Shown piece after piece: positions 1 through 7,879 of a DNA stretch of 64,000 nt. Location of the stretch: positions 1 to 64,000 of the forward strand of contig NZ_QPKV01000003.1 in NCBI RefSeq assembly GCF_003339865.1, given 5' to 3'. The DNA comes from Pedobacter chinensis. GTDB taxonomy: Bacteria > Bacteroidota > Bacteroidia > Sphingobacteriales > Sphingobacteriaceae. Numbering within the stretch: the stretch's first letter is position 1; each line of letters opens with the position of its first letter. The notes beneath the pieces were generated by a model, which saw nothing but the letters and a program-made list of their open reading frames with translations, made no database searches and was not told the DNA's origin. Position numbers and translations under genes: made by a program.

Positions 1-58
1 CCCTGGACAGCTCTACTGCCATCTTTTTGAACTCATCGTCAAATACTCTGTGTTTCAT
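1..58 (-). CDS. IS3-type transposase OrfA, N-terminal tip (partial)
   Basis: The minus strand from an ATG at 58 reads M-K-H-R-V-F-D-D-E-F-K-K-M-A-V-E-L-S-R to the window edge. This is the usual beginning of the helix-turn-helix OrfA subunit of IS3-family transposases (pattern DEFKKMAVEL). Only 19 residues are visible. It overlaps the 3' end of the primase-like frame, as expected if the insertion sequence landed in that gene. Family assignment rests on a short stretch, so IS3 is likely but the subgroup is unknown. Confidence 0.6.
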   Translation of the reverse strand, partial: MKHRVFDDEFKKMAVELSR

Positions 59-125
59 ATATGCCAAATTTAAAATTACATTTCAAATCTGCTCCATAAA
101 TGTCTCTACTCAAAGATAGCAACTC
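1..125 (-). mobile_element. End of an IS3-family insertion sequence
   Basis: The primase-like frame keeps family-like sequence down to the residues KLSEV (near 126) and then becomes unrelated until its stop at 39, inside which the OrfA start codon sits at 58. The insertion-sequence end is therefore placed at about 100 to 126. The terminal inverted repeat and target duplication cannot be verified because the other end lies outside the window. Confidence 0.45.
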
Positions 126-590
126 CACCTCGGATAGCTTGTCCTGGGCGGCCTCCCAAACACGGCGGGTCTTTAGGTACTCTTCCAGCAGTGGATTACT
201 GCCCAGTGGCTTGACCGAAAACAGCTCATAGCTCTGCACCTTCTCCGCTTTTCTTGGCCTGGGTTCTCTAGGTCTTTCCGCATATTGCAGTTTACTTTCG
301 GGCAGGTCGCAGATTTCCTGAATCTTTTTTAATACCTGGTAAAAGCTGAGTGTAGGCCAGTAAGTAACTCCGAAGCTGATCAGGTCACCCCCACCAGGAA
401 GCCCGAAATCATACCACTGGTTGGTATCAGTTCTGACGGTAAAGGATGGTGTACGGTCACCATTGCGGATAGGACTATGGTATTTCAGTTCTCCTCCGGA
501 CTTACCAATGGGTTGATGGCCGAGGCGGCGGAGCAACTCGGGCAGGCTCACCTGTTCACGGAGTGCGTTGGCATCGATGTAGTGGTTCAT
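39..590 (-). pseudogene. CHC2/primase-like protein of a mobile element, truncated by an IS
   Basis: The 183-residue frame starts at ATG 590 (M-N-H-Y-I-D-A-N), preferred to an upstream start at 650 because family-like sequence begins there. It shows the CHC2-type core of Bacteroidota mobile-element primases: SPIRNGDRTPSF, then WYDFG and a glycine run GGGDLISF. The zinc ligands of classical DnaG are replaced, which is common in this mobile group. A full protein would continue with a toprim domain after the YLKTRRVW...KLSEV segment, but that part is missing and the last 28 or so codons look like IS sequence. It overlaps the preceding toprim-like gene by 35 nt. It probably acted in element replication; it is now likely non-functional. 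Confidence 0.6.
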
Positions 591-1236
591 AAGTGGTAGG
601 TTTACAATAGTTTTTTGATTGGGAATCCAGGAAATTGCGGTAGCCCTCATTTAACGGCGCATACTCGACAGAACGGTCTATGACACTACCATACCTCAGC
701 TGGATCCTTTTCCAGAACCGCTCATTGCTAAAGAACAGTTCCGCTTGTTTAAAATAACGGCATAGAAAAATACCTGCATCCAGAAAATCGGAAGAGTTCA
801 ATACGATCACCGTATGTTCCGGGGCTTTATAGGCCTGGTGCCATTTCAGAAAATCAAAATAGCTTTCGAATACAGCAACATGCAGCGGACTGCCTAACCT
901 TACGGTTATACCTTTCTGGCCAAGGAGTCCACGCCACCTGGAGTTCTGTATAACCCATCCACCGGCTTCATTCTTCCAGCCCAGTGCTGAATAGGAACAA
1001 TCTTTACCATCGGTAGACCGGCTGTAGTGCACTTCCTGCAACAAATCTTTCCCGCCGGGCCAAAGGCCTAAATGTTTCAGGTACCGGGTCAACGCGCGGG
1101 TGGATCCGACTGGCAGGATCTTCTCAATGGTAAAACCAGGAACTGCGGCGACGCGTGGTCGTAACCAGCGGATGGCATCGGCATCTTCAGGATCACCACC
1201 CAGCTTAACAAAAGTATTGAGATGAATAATGGACAT
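556..1236 (-). CDS. Toprim-like protein of a mobile element
   Basis: This 226-residue frame (start M-S-I-I-H-L-N at 1236) resembles the C-terminal half of Bacteroidota mobile primases: a YLKHLGLW...LLQEVHY segment, ALGWKNEAGGW, then a toprim-like stretch VAVFESYFDFLKW with the conserved glutamate and HTVIVLNS. The usual DxD metal motif is replaced by FFSNE, so catalysis is doubtful. The frame stays open upstream to 1554, but those 106 codons do not resemble this family. The next gene downstream holds the matching CHC2-type half, so the two domains occur as separate genes in reversed order. The YLK..EV segment is present in both, which suggests duplicated primase genes rather than one split gene. 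Role: inferred accessory replication or mobilisation function. Confidence 0.5.
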   Translation of the reverse strand: MSIIHLNTFVKLGGDPEDADAIRWLRPRVAAVPGFTIEKILPVGSTRALTRYLKHLGLWPGGKDLLQEVHYSRSTDGKDCSYSALGWKNEAGGWVIQNSRWRGLLGQKGITVRLGSPLHVAVFESYFDFLKWHQAYKAPEHTVIVLNSSDFLDAGIFLCRYFKQAELFFSNERFWKRIQLRYGSVIDRSVEYAPLNEGYRNFLDSQSKNYCKPTTYEPLHRCQRTP

Positions 1237-1574
1237 AGTTATAGCTTTTATAGATAGGTAAAAACGCAAAAGGGGCCATAAAGCCCCTCTGCGAACCATC
1301 CTCCGGCAAACGCTAACCTGGAAGACGAGTATTTCAAAAATGGAACTACCTGCGTAAGGATCTACCTCCTTTGCCAAAACTGACTGCCTGCGGATCACTG
1401 CAAGGCCGGGAGCTGTCAAAAGACAGAATACCGGCTTGCAGCTGCACATCAATTTCCGGATGATTAGCCCGGAAACGCTTCGTTCCACGATGTCAAAGAC
1501 CTTGCTGGTTAACAAGGCCAAAAGTGCGCAGATCAAAATCAAAGGTTTCCCCATTTCTGTAACTGTGGTACGAT
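1237..1574. other. Stretch between rteC and the toprim-like gene, possible decayed gene
   Basis: The minus strand has an open frame from ATG 1554 with a hydrophobic start, continuous with the toprim-like gene. A second minus frame (about 1560 down to a stop at 1346) reads protein-like (for example FRANHPEIDVQLQAGIL) but carries one TGA near 1500. One of these may be the relic of a small mobile-element gene. I cannot decide which, and no family is recognised. Confidence 0.25.
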
Positions 1575-2462
1575 TTATTTCTGTTTGTTCAATTTTCGTT
1601 TGCTGGCTTTGAAACGATGTCTCTCCTGGATATGCTCATGTATGGCAGCCATCATCTCCTCCAGATACTTGGTATAGCTGCTGCTCTTGCGCCGCTGCAA
1701 ATCTGCAAACATGCGGTAAGCATCTCCCAATTCTATGCCCAGCGTGTCTTCCAGCCATTCGATAATGTCCCGGACTTCTACCTTTCCCTCGTTCATCCGT
1801 TTGGTATAATAGATGCCATATGCAATCTCGACCAGTTCAATCTTATCGCCTGTCCATCGTCTTTTGCTGCCTTTCAGCAAAAGCTGTACATATTCACTCT
1901 CCGGGTTCCGATACAATAATCTGAGCTTTCGCCCAACGTATTCCTGCAAGCGTTCATATGCGATAAACTTTGAAAAGGTGTATCCTGCGTTGGTCAGAAA
2001 CCTGGGGTGCATTGAAAACCGCTCATGCAAAGGGAGGAAGGGCTCATAGTTTTGCGCCAGGAAATAATACGCGTCCCGGTCTGAATCCTCTTCCAGATAA
2101 TAGTCATATAAGGCACGGTTCTGATTAAAAAAGCGGTGCTGATGTTGATATTCCCCGAGATAATAATCCCGTAACATCAGGTCTGTTCCATTTACCGGCA
2201 GCAATTTGTTGATGGCTTGCAGTTCGGAATAATAGGTGTACATGCAGAAAAAGCGCGGGTAAATACTTTTAAAGAAGTCGATTTCCTGGTCCGGGTTTTC
2301 AAACCCATGATCGAGGACAAAATTTTCCAGACGCTGGACAAAATGGTCTATACACTTGATCATCTCCATATATTTCTCTGTTTCTTTTTTAATACTAGAC
2401 TGGACCCCGTCCAGCGCATCTTCCATCTCATCGAATAGTTGTGAACTAAATGAATATAACAT
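1575..2462 (-). CDS. rteC: RteC-family regulator of conjugative element excision
   Basis: The 295-residue protein matches the RteC family of CTnDOT-like elements: an N-terminal all-helical part (FFKSIYPRFFCMYTYYSELQ, DYYLGEYQHQHRFF) and a C-terminal winged-helix-like part (KRRWTGDKIELVEIAYGIYYTKRMNEG, IIEWLEDTLGIELGDAYRMFADLQRRK). In CTnDOT, RteC binds upstream of the excision genes and activates them. Here no RteA/RteB partners are visible in the window. It is the first minus-strand gene after a 350-nt structured intergenic stretch and precedes the toprim-like and primase-like genes. Length and motifs look intact. The name rests on pattern recognition, not a search. Confidence 0.8.
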   Translation of the reverse strand: MLYSFSSQLFDEMEDALDGVQSSIKKETEKYMEMIKCIDHFVQRLENFVLDHGFENPDQEIDFFKSIYPRFFCMYTYYSELQAINKLLPVNGTDLMLRDYYLGEYQHQHRFFNQNRALYDYYLEEDSDRDAYYFLAQNYEPFLPLHERFSMHPRFLTNAGYTFSKFIAYERLQEYVGRKLRLLYRNPESEYVQLLLKGSKRRWTGDKIELVEIAYGIYYTKRMNEGKVEVRDIIEWLEDTLGIELGDAYRMFADLQRRKSSSYTKYLEEMMAAIHEHIQERHRFKASKRKLNKQK

Positions 2463-2811
2463 GGTATCAAAAATTTTGATGACGTTTGATTGGGACGGCT
2501 AGTGGCAATGTCAATCCGTTAAATCGAACCGGGGGTATCCCGGTCATCTCAGCTAAACCGTCTCAACAATTATTGTTACATTTGCTTTGATTAAAATATT
2601 ATATAGCGACGGCTATTTGACTTGTCCAAGAAACTGCAACTTCTAAAACAAACAAGGAAAAATAGGCTGATCGCCTGCGCTTTAGCGCGGGTGCGGCTTA
2701 TCTTGTTTGTTGGGCTGTTGCAGGCCTCTTGGACGGATGTAGCTCGTTTCCCGCGCTATATCGTTTAACGGGCATCTGCAAGGGAAACCGGGTGCAAATC
2801 GAAAACAAGTC
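2463..2811. other. Structured intergenic stretch between divergent rteC and the alpha-CTD-like gene
   Basis: No gene is seen in these 349 bases. Several short GC-rich inverted repeats stand out, for example ACCGGG/CCCGGT around 2528-2544 and CTGCGCTTTAGCGCGG around 2675-2692. The segment probably carries both divergent promoters and a structured 5' leader for the plus-strand gene. No riboswitch class fits as a whole. Confidence 0.3.
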
Positions 2812-3042
2812 ATGAAAAAAGACTTTCCTGAAGAATTAATGCACCTACCCCTGGAGACACTGAAATTAAGTCCCAAGCTAAAAGCCGTTGCGGAAATGCA
2901 TGGGTTTTTCAGCTTAGCGGATATCGCCCGGCTGGATACCCAGGAACTAGAAAAACGGATGGGTTTCAGTTTACACCTCATTTATGAATATGTCAATTTT
3001 ATGGAGGAAAATGGGTTAGGCAAATACGTTGATCCGGCGTAG
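2812..3042 (+). CDS. Small protein resembling the RNA polymerase alpha C-terminal domain
   Basis: The 76-residue protein consists of little more than one helix-hairpin-helix unit like the alpha-CTD: LPLETLKLSPKLKAVAEMHG, FSLADIARLDTQELEKRMGF, then a closing helix YEYVNFMEENGL. In RpoA this domain contacts UP-element DNA and regulators. A free-standing version could bind DNA or interact with polymerase, but that is inference. It is the only plus-strand gene in the left 20 kb, divergent from rteC and convergent with the TetR-type gene. Its start follows a long structured leader. It could also be a generic HhH protein. Confidence 0.6.
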   Translation: MKKDFPEELMHLPLETLKLSPKLKAVAEMHGFFSLADIARLDTQELEKRMGFSLHLIYEYVNFMEENGLGKYVDPA

Positions 3043-3074
3043 GTTGCAGCAACTTAACACTGCAACCATTTTTC

Positions 3075-4817
3075 CTATATCATATTCCGCACTTCTTCCA
3101 GCATGTTCTGCAAAATTGCCTCAAATGGTTGTATAAAATTGCTTTCCCTGGGATCCAATGTCAAGCTCAATTCGTCAATCTCTTTCCGCTCTAGGTTCCT
3201 GAAGTTGAATACCGTCTTTCGAATCAGCGTTGATTGATCCGGCTCATTGTAAATCCCATGCTTTTGCTGGAATTGCTGCCACCATAGGATTTGCAGATCC
3301 GCGAGATCCGTCTGTATAGCACTCGGGTTAAAAGGCGCATTTGGCGCATTCTCCATCTGAAAAGTGCGTTCTGCATCAATCCAGTTGGATAATTGCTGGG
3401 TGGGGGACAACTTGTAATGATGGAACAGCAGGTCGGTATAGATGACTAATTGCCTAAGCTGGGCCTTATGGCGGCTAAGTATCCGCTTTACATCTTTATA
3501 TGCCAGCACAGCCAGGCCATCCTGTATATACTTTGAGTACCAGCTTAAAAACCGTGTATGATTAAAGCCTAATCCGACCAGTACCTCTGCCAGGTCGGAG
3601 GTCCCAAAACTTTGGCGCAAAGTCAGGTCCCGGATCACCTTGGTGTACAGCTTCAGGTATTTAAAGTCTACCCAGTGCATTAAGCCCTTAGCCTCTGTAA
3701 AACGCGTGTAAGGAAATGTTGCGATCTCAATCAGTTCAGGCTTTACCGAAGCTGCTCTCAACTGCTCAGCTAAATCAGACCACTCCTGAAGAAATACTTC
3801 TCCCTGTTCCTTACGGAATAATTTGGGTAAGACCAGTCCACCCGGAATATAATCCGGTACAGCACTGCGAATGGTCTCCATTAAATCCAATAGCAATCTG
3901 GCTCCGGTGTTGTCCGACCCTGGCTCATACAGCAGGTCACAGATCTTGATCAGGGTAGAAAAGCTGATCTGTACATAGGTCTTCAGTTGCGTCTCGTTAC
4001 TCAACTGGGAAATGTGTTTTAGCATGACCCATTGCAGCCGCTGAACCTCTTCATTCAATTCCCTGGACAAACTGTCCCGGCCTGCCGGATGCTCTTTATC
4101 GCTGAGCTTTGCCGCGATGCGATGTAAATTCGCGAGTTCAAAATCCATAATAGTTGATGATTTAATTTTATTTTTGTTATGTTCCAGGGCGGTATGGAAA
4201 GCCCATTTGATCAACTGCTCAATTGTTTTTTGCATTAAGGCGAGATCTGCCGGATTTCTAATGTCCCTTCCGGCTACTGTTCCGATGTTCATCCTGGAAT
4301 GCAGAGATATGAAATAGGAACCGCCAAGGATCAGCGCCATCAGGGAACGGAAATCCACATCGGTACCTTCAAAGAATTCATCCGTCAGCACCAGCCGTTT
4401 GGCACCCGCCTCTTCGCGCTGAAAATTCAACTCCTTTAAAATCGCTCTTGATTCACTGAGTTGCCAGAGTATGATGCTTTGCATTTCATTATCATCCTTG
4501 AAAAAAGACAGATTCTCCTGCATCATGTTCACAAACATATTCCTGAGCTCTTCCGCTCCGGCATCTTCCCTTAGCTGGAACCGTTCAAAGTAAGGCAGCC
4601 AGTAATCCTTTTCGCGCAGATAGGCACTCAACAAATTGTTCATGTTCAAAAAGTAAGTATATACCTGCCTGCGGTTTTTGCCCAGCTTCTTTTGAATTTC
4701 GCTGGGGTTGAGCCAGCGGTAACCATTTTCTCTTAAGATGACGCCCACCATCTCTATCAGCCTGGCAATTGTCGCCTCTTTATCTCTGATTTTTATTTTC
4801 TTTCTAGGGGTTGCCAT
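3075..4817 (-). CDS. Oversized TetR-type regulator with a long unrecognised C-terminal half
   Basis: Residues 1 to about 210 look like a TetR/AcrR regulator: a helix-turn-helix NPSEIQKKLGKNRRQVYTYF near residues 36-56, followed by helices with VDFRSLMALILGGSYF. Normal TetR proteins are about 200 residues, while this one is 580. The remaining 370 residues are predicted helical (many Leu, Gln and aromatic residues) and I recognise no family. The start ATG (4817) is one base after the stop of the upstream oxoamine synthase gene, so the two are translationally coupled. Inverted repeats upstream of that gene are candidate operator sites. The extra domain may be the ligand sensor or a partner-binding module. 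Confidence 0.6.
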   Translation of the reverse strand: MATPRKKIKIRDKEATIARLIEMVGVILRENGYRWLNPSEIQKKLGKNRRQVYTYFLNMNNLLSAYLREKDYWLPYFERFQLREDAGAEELRNMFVNMMQENLSFFKDDNEMQSIILWQLSESRAILKELNFQREEAGAKRLVLTDEFFEGTDVDFRSLMALILGGSYFISLHSRMNIGTVAGRDIRNPADLALMQKTIEQLIKWAFHTALEHNKNKIKSSTIMDFELANLHRIAAKLSDKEHPAGRDSLSRELNEEVQRLQWVMLKHISQLSNETQLKTYVQISFSTLIKICDLLYEPGSDNTGARLLLDLMETIRSAVPDYIPGGLVLPKLFRKEQGEVFLQEWSDLAEQLRAASVKPELIEIATFPYTRFTEAKGLMHWVDFKYLKLYTKVIRDLTLRQSFGTSDLAEVLVGLGFNHTRFLSWYSKYIQDGLAVLAYKDVKRILSRHKAQLRQLVIYTDLLFHHYKLSPTQQLSNWIDAERTFQMENAPNAPFNPSAIQTDLADLQILWWQQFQQKHGIYNEPDQSTLIRKTVFNFRNLERKEIDELSLTLDPRESNFIQPFEAILQNMLEEVRNMI

Positions 4818-4818
4818 T

Positions 4819-6078
4819 TTAGCGAAGTCTTTGTTTTAATTCCTTCTTTTTAATTATCCATTCCCAAACGTTCAGCACCTTATCTAAATGTTCTGGTTGA
4901 TGTGTCGCCATCACGCTCATCCTGATCCTGCTATTCTTTTGAGATACCGCAGGATAGTTGATCTGGTTGGTATAAATACCTTCCTGCAACAGCAGGTTAC
5001 AGATCTCTGCATTCAGGTTCATGTCACCAATCTTTACCGGAATGATTGCAGAAGCCGTAGTACCTATATCCAGCCCTAGTGAGAGTAGTCCTGTTTTCAG
5101 GTGCAGAATATTCTTCTGGAGCTTCTGCATCCATATCGGTTCTTCATCAATCAATTGGATGGACTTTAGAATACAGGCTGAGGCTGGTGTGGCGGTCGAC
5201 GAAAAAATATGCTGACGTGACTGGTACTTCAGGAAATGTGTCATTTCCTCACTCGCGACTACATAGCCGCCAATGTGCCCAAAGGTCTTGCTGAACGTTC
5301 CGGTGATGATATCTACTTCCTGGTACAAGGCATCTAACTCAATTACACCTCTACCCGTTGCACCTATTACTCCTGTGCCATGCGCATCATCCAGGATCAG
5401 GTAAGCACCATAGGTCTTCACCAACTTTACGATCTCATCCAGCGGTGCCAGATCTCCATCTTGGGAATACACTCCGTCAATGACTACCCAACGGCTGCGG
5501 TATTTGTCCTTGGTCACCGACAAAATCCTCTCCAGGGCTTGAAGGTTATTATGCGGAAATGTTTTCATATTGGTCTGTAAACAACCTTCAATCACACTGG
5601 CATGAACGGCACTATCCAGTATGGCCAGATCGTCTTTTTTCATGATCGCCTGTAAAGCCGCAGAATTCGCGGTATAGCCCGTGGTATAAGTAATTGCAGA
5701 TTTGCGGTAAAAGAAACCGGAAATTGCTTTTTCCAATGCTTCATGGTACCAAAAGTGTCCGCCGATAGCAGGAGAAGCACCTGCGCCAACCCCGTAATTT
5801 TCTATGGCCTCAATGGCTGCTTTTTTCACCAGCGGGTGCTGGCTAAAATTCAAATAATCATTTGCTACCAAACTGATAAACGTTTTATGCGGGTTGTCCG
5901 GCAGATCCATCTCCATAGTCGGGCCGGAATGAGAGGTAGACAGAAGTCTGTAATTCATCTGGCCTTTAGACTGCTTGTAGCGCATGTACTGAAAAAATAA
6001 ATAAGCTGCTTCGTTAGCATCTTTACCTGCGATGTTTTCAAAATCCTTAAAACTTGCTTTGTCAAAATTGATTTCCAT
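4819..6078 (-). CDS. Alpha-oxoamine synthase family PLP enzyme
   Basis: The 419-residue protein is a fold-type I PLP enzyme of the group containing 8-amino-7-oxononanoate synthase, 2-amino-3-ketobutyrate CoA ligase and serine palmitoyltransferase. Visible signatures are ANDYLNFSQHP (71-82), GVGAGASPAIGG (96-107), LDDAHGTGVIG (229-239) and the PLP lysine in TGTFSKTFGHIGG (K264). Such enzymes join an amino acid to an acyl-CoA with loss of CO2. No biotin or sphingolipid genes lie nearby, so the substrate is open. A role in making a lipid or signal molecule is possible. The TetR-type gene follows with a 1-nt gap, so a self-regulated two-gene operon on the mobile element is likely. Confidence 0.75.
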   Translation of the reverse strand: MEINFDKASFKDFENIAGKDANEAAYLFFQYMRYKQSKGQMNYRLLSTSHSGPTMEMDLPDNPHKTFISLVANDYLNFSQHPLVKKAAIEAIENYGVGAGASPAIGGHFWYHEALEKAISGFFYRKSAITYTTGYTANSAALQAIMKKDDLAILDSAVHASVIEGCLQTNMKTFPHNNLQALERILSVTKDKYRSRWVVIDGVYSQDGDLAPLDEIVKLVKTYGAYLILDDAHGTGVIGATGRGVIELDALYQEVDIITGTFSKTFGHIGGYVVASEEMTHFLKYQSRQHIFSSTATPASACILKSIQLIDEEPIWMQKLQKNILHLKTGLLSLGLDIGTTASAIIPVKIGDMNLNAEICNLLLQEGIYTNQINYPAVSQKNSRIRMSVMATHQPEHLDKVLNVWEWIIKKKELKQRLR

Positions 6079-6103
6079 ATGTTTTTAAATTTTATGGAAG
6101 CGA

Positions 6104-6138
6104 ATCTCGATCCCGAGATAACGCAAAAGTGTGCGTTA
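6104..6138. promoter_or_regulatory. Two adjacent inverted repeats, candidate operator of the oxoamine synthase/TetR operon
   Basis: ATCTCG-4 nt-CGAGAT (6104-6119) abuts TAACGCA-6 nt-TGCGTTA (6119-6138). Both are perfect and lie 26 to 60 nt upstream of the oxoamine synthase start at 6078. The paired layout fits a dimeric TetR-type repressor encoded by the second gene of the operon. Binding is inferred. Confidence 0.45.
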
Positions 6139-6171
6139 GCGGGAAGTCTCAAAAAAAAATTAAAAAAACTT

Positions 6172-6447
6172 TTAAGGAAGACTCTCATGCCAGTAAAGGG
6201 CTAAAATATTTGCTAGCTTACCAAACCCGATTTGTTGAATTTCCCTGTTGAGCTGGCGATAGAAAATCAAGCAAAAGACTAAATGTTGATGGCTCAGTAC
6301 TGAAAATAAGAAAGTACGCCAGGAAATCCATCCTGCACGTACTTCTATTATTAATTTACCTAAATCATTGACTTGTTTCATAAAAGAAAGCGTAATCCTC
6401 ATTATTAAGTGGCGCTGCCGTGGTATCTGTTGATCATAACGAGTCAT
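6172..6447 (-). CDS. Unrecognised small open frame
   Basis: A 91-residue minus-strand frame lies between the TnpB-like gene and the oxoamine synthase operon, in the same orientation as both. An internal start (M-R-I-T-L-S-F-M-K) is possible. It has a mix of hydrophobic and basic residues but no clear membrane segment or motif. It may be a decayed gene fragment or a chance frame; no function is suggested. Confidence 0.2.
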   Translation of the reverse strand: MTRYDQQIPRQRHLIMRITLSFMKQVNDLGKLIIEVRAGWISWRTFLFSVLSHQHLVFCLIFYRQLNREIQQIGFGKLANILALYWHESLP

Positions 6448-6468
6448 GGTTTTTTTATAATACCAATA

Positions 6469-6771
6469 TCATAACATTAAGCCGAGTTCTGCCGCCAGAT
6501 CCGTCATCTCATCAGCATTACCCTCATGCAACTCCAAAAGATTGGTACTGATCTCATCCCTGGTCAATATCTTGATGATATTTCTGTTCTTCACTTTAAA
6601 GGCATAGGCTTCATTTAATTTGGGTTCCGCTCCTGTCTCTTTTTCAACCAGCTTGCCCAAACCTGTCATCCCGAGCCTGCCGTCTACAGGTTTGCGGTAC
6701 ATTCGCAATCCTCTGTCCCCAACAACAGTCTGAAAAAATTCGTCGTTTAATAGCTTTATCTTTCTGTTCAT
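6469..6771 (-). CDS. Orphan protein resembling IS66 TnpB
   Basis: The 100-residue protein follows the IS66 TnpB pattern: RMYRKPVDGRLGMTGLGKLV (like YRGATDMRKGFDGLSGLV), then a short linker and AYAFKVKNRNIIKIL (like VFVFLNRRRDRIKLL). TnpB is an accessory protein of IS66 transposition. No TnpA, TnpC transposase or terminal repeats are seen nearby, so this is an orphan. It lies 26 nt after the GDPD gene in the same direction and may be cotranscribed. It may be a domesticated copy or a relic. Assignment is by eye. Confidence 0.5.
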   Translation of the reverse strand: MNRKIKLLNDEFFQTVVGDRGLRMYRKPVDGRLGMTGLGKLVEKETGAEPKLNEAYAFKVKNRNIIKILTRDEISTNLLELHEGNADEMTDLAAELGLML

Positions 6772-6797
6772 TATCTCGAAATTTTTATTTGCTTAGT

Positions 6798-7700
6798 TTA
6801 GTTATGAAGCTTCCGCTTACGCAAGTATTCAATCAATTCCTTCGGCCTGTCTGTCTGGATCATGGTTACTCCACAATCAATCAGCCAGTCCCAACTATCC
6901 TTAGTGTTCCCTTGAATTGCAAGCTCATCATCATGTCCGCCACTGATATTTGGCCAGAGGGAATTGACCCAAAGCTTGGAGCCGCCAGAAACAACAAACC
7001 TGCCGTCTTTGATAACAGAAGAGGTATCAGACTTAAATACCAGTTCACAGGCCACAGGCATCATGTACTTTTGGTATTCCAGAATGATCTGCCGAGCATC
7101 GGGTTTATCTAATAACACCACTGGCATAAAAGTGATTTTGTCCAAAAGCTCCGGATACCTATTCTTTAGTTCTGCGTAAGGCTTTTCAGTCTTAAACAGT
7201 GCTTGTTCTAGCGTCCCTGTTTTGATCAGCACTTTATAAGCCTCATTGTAAAAAGGGAAACTATGGTCGAGATTGACCAGTACTTTTCCTTTTGCCAATA
7301 GCATTACTTCTTCTAACGTAGGTATTTGCTGACGCGTAGGGGCACCCAGGCCATCCCTTAGCCGAAATTCCTTAAGTTCTGTCAAGGTAAAATCTGAAGG
7401 TTTGCCTTTGCCAGTGGTAGACCTATTCAACGTCTGGTCATGAAGTATGATAAGCACGTTATCTTTTGAAAGCTTCAAATCCAACTCGATAATATCTACG
7501 CCCATTGCCATAGCCGAACTGAACGCCTGTAACGAATTCTCTGGAGCATTGCGCCAATCTCCACGGTGTGATGCAACCATTATACTTTTCAGATGCGGCT
7601 GATGCAACTGCTTAATCAAAACATCGGCTGATTTTTGCCCCAAAGCAGGAGAAATGCCAAAGCAAAGCACAAAAAGAAACACAATTTTATATGCTTTCAT
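6798..7700 (-). CDS. Secreted glycerophosphodiester phosphodiesterase
   Basis: The 300-residue protein has a signal peptide (MKAYKIVFLFVLCFG...ALGQ) and the GDPD TIM-barrel signatures HRGDWRNAPENS, DIIELDLKLSKDN and LHDQTLNRSTTGKG near the N-terminus, ending with CGVTMIQTDRPKELIEYL. These supply the catalytic histidines and the metal-binding Glu/Asp. It should release glycerol-3-phosphate from lipid-derived or other glycerophosphodiesters outside the inner membrane. Start 7700 is chosen because the signal peptide begins there; 7712 is equally possible, and the frame is open to 7781 with a basic, unlikely extension. It ends the sigma/FecR/SusCD gene train. Confidence 0.85.
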   Translation of the reverse strand: MKAYKIVFLFVLCFGISPALGQKSADVLIKQLHQPHLKSIMVASHRGDWRNAPENSLQAFSSAMAMGVDIIELDLKLSKDNVLIILHDQTLNRSTTGKGKPSDFTLTELKEFRLRDGLGAPTRQQIPTLEEVMLLAKGKVLVNLDHSFPFYNEAYKVLIKTGTLEQALFKTEKPYAELKNRYPELLDKITFMPVVLLDKPDARQIILEYQKYMMPVACELVFKSDTSSVIKDGRFVVSGGSKLWVNSLWPNISGGHDDELAIQGNTKDSWDWLIDCGVTMIQTDRPKELIEYLRKRKLHN

Positions 7701-7879
7701 TTCTAACTTCATTTTTATTCGTAACTGCCATATTAACTGTTCGTTTCTTTGACGCAGATCTCTTTTTCGTTGTTTTGACATCAGGATTTGAGGTTTTTGA
7801 TACCTTATTTTTCTTCTTTCTGGGAAGTCTTAAATTGATCATGATTATTTATAAATCAGTGCCTGGCATTGAACTTTTG

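Noticed and set aside
2680..2811. Sequence GGGAAACCGGGTGCAAATC reminiscent of part of a cobalamin riboswitch
   Set aside because: The remaining core elements (such as the pseudoknot loop and the CCGCAACTG box) are missing, and the downstream gene is not a cobalamin gene.
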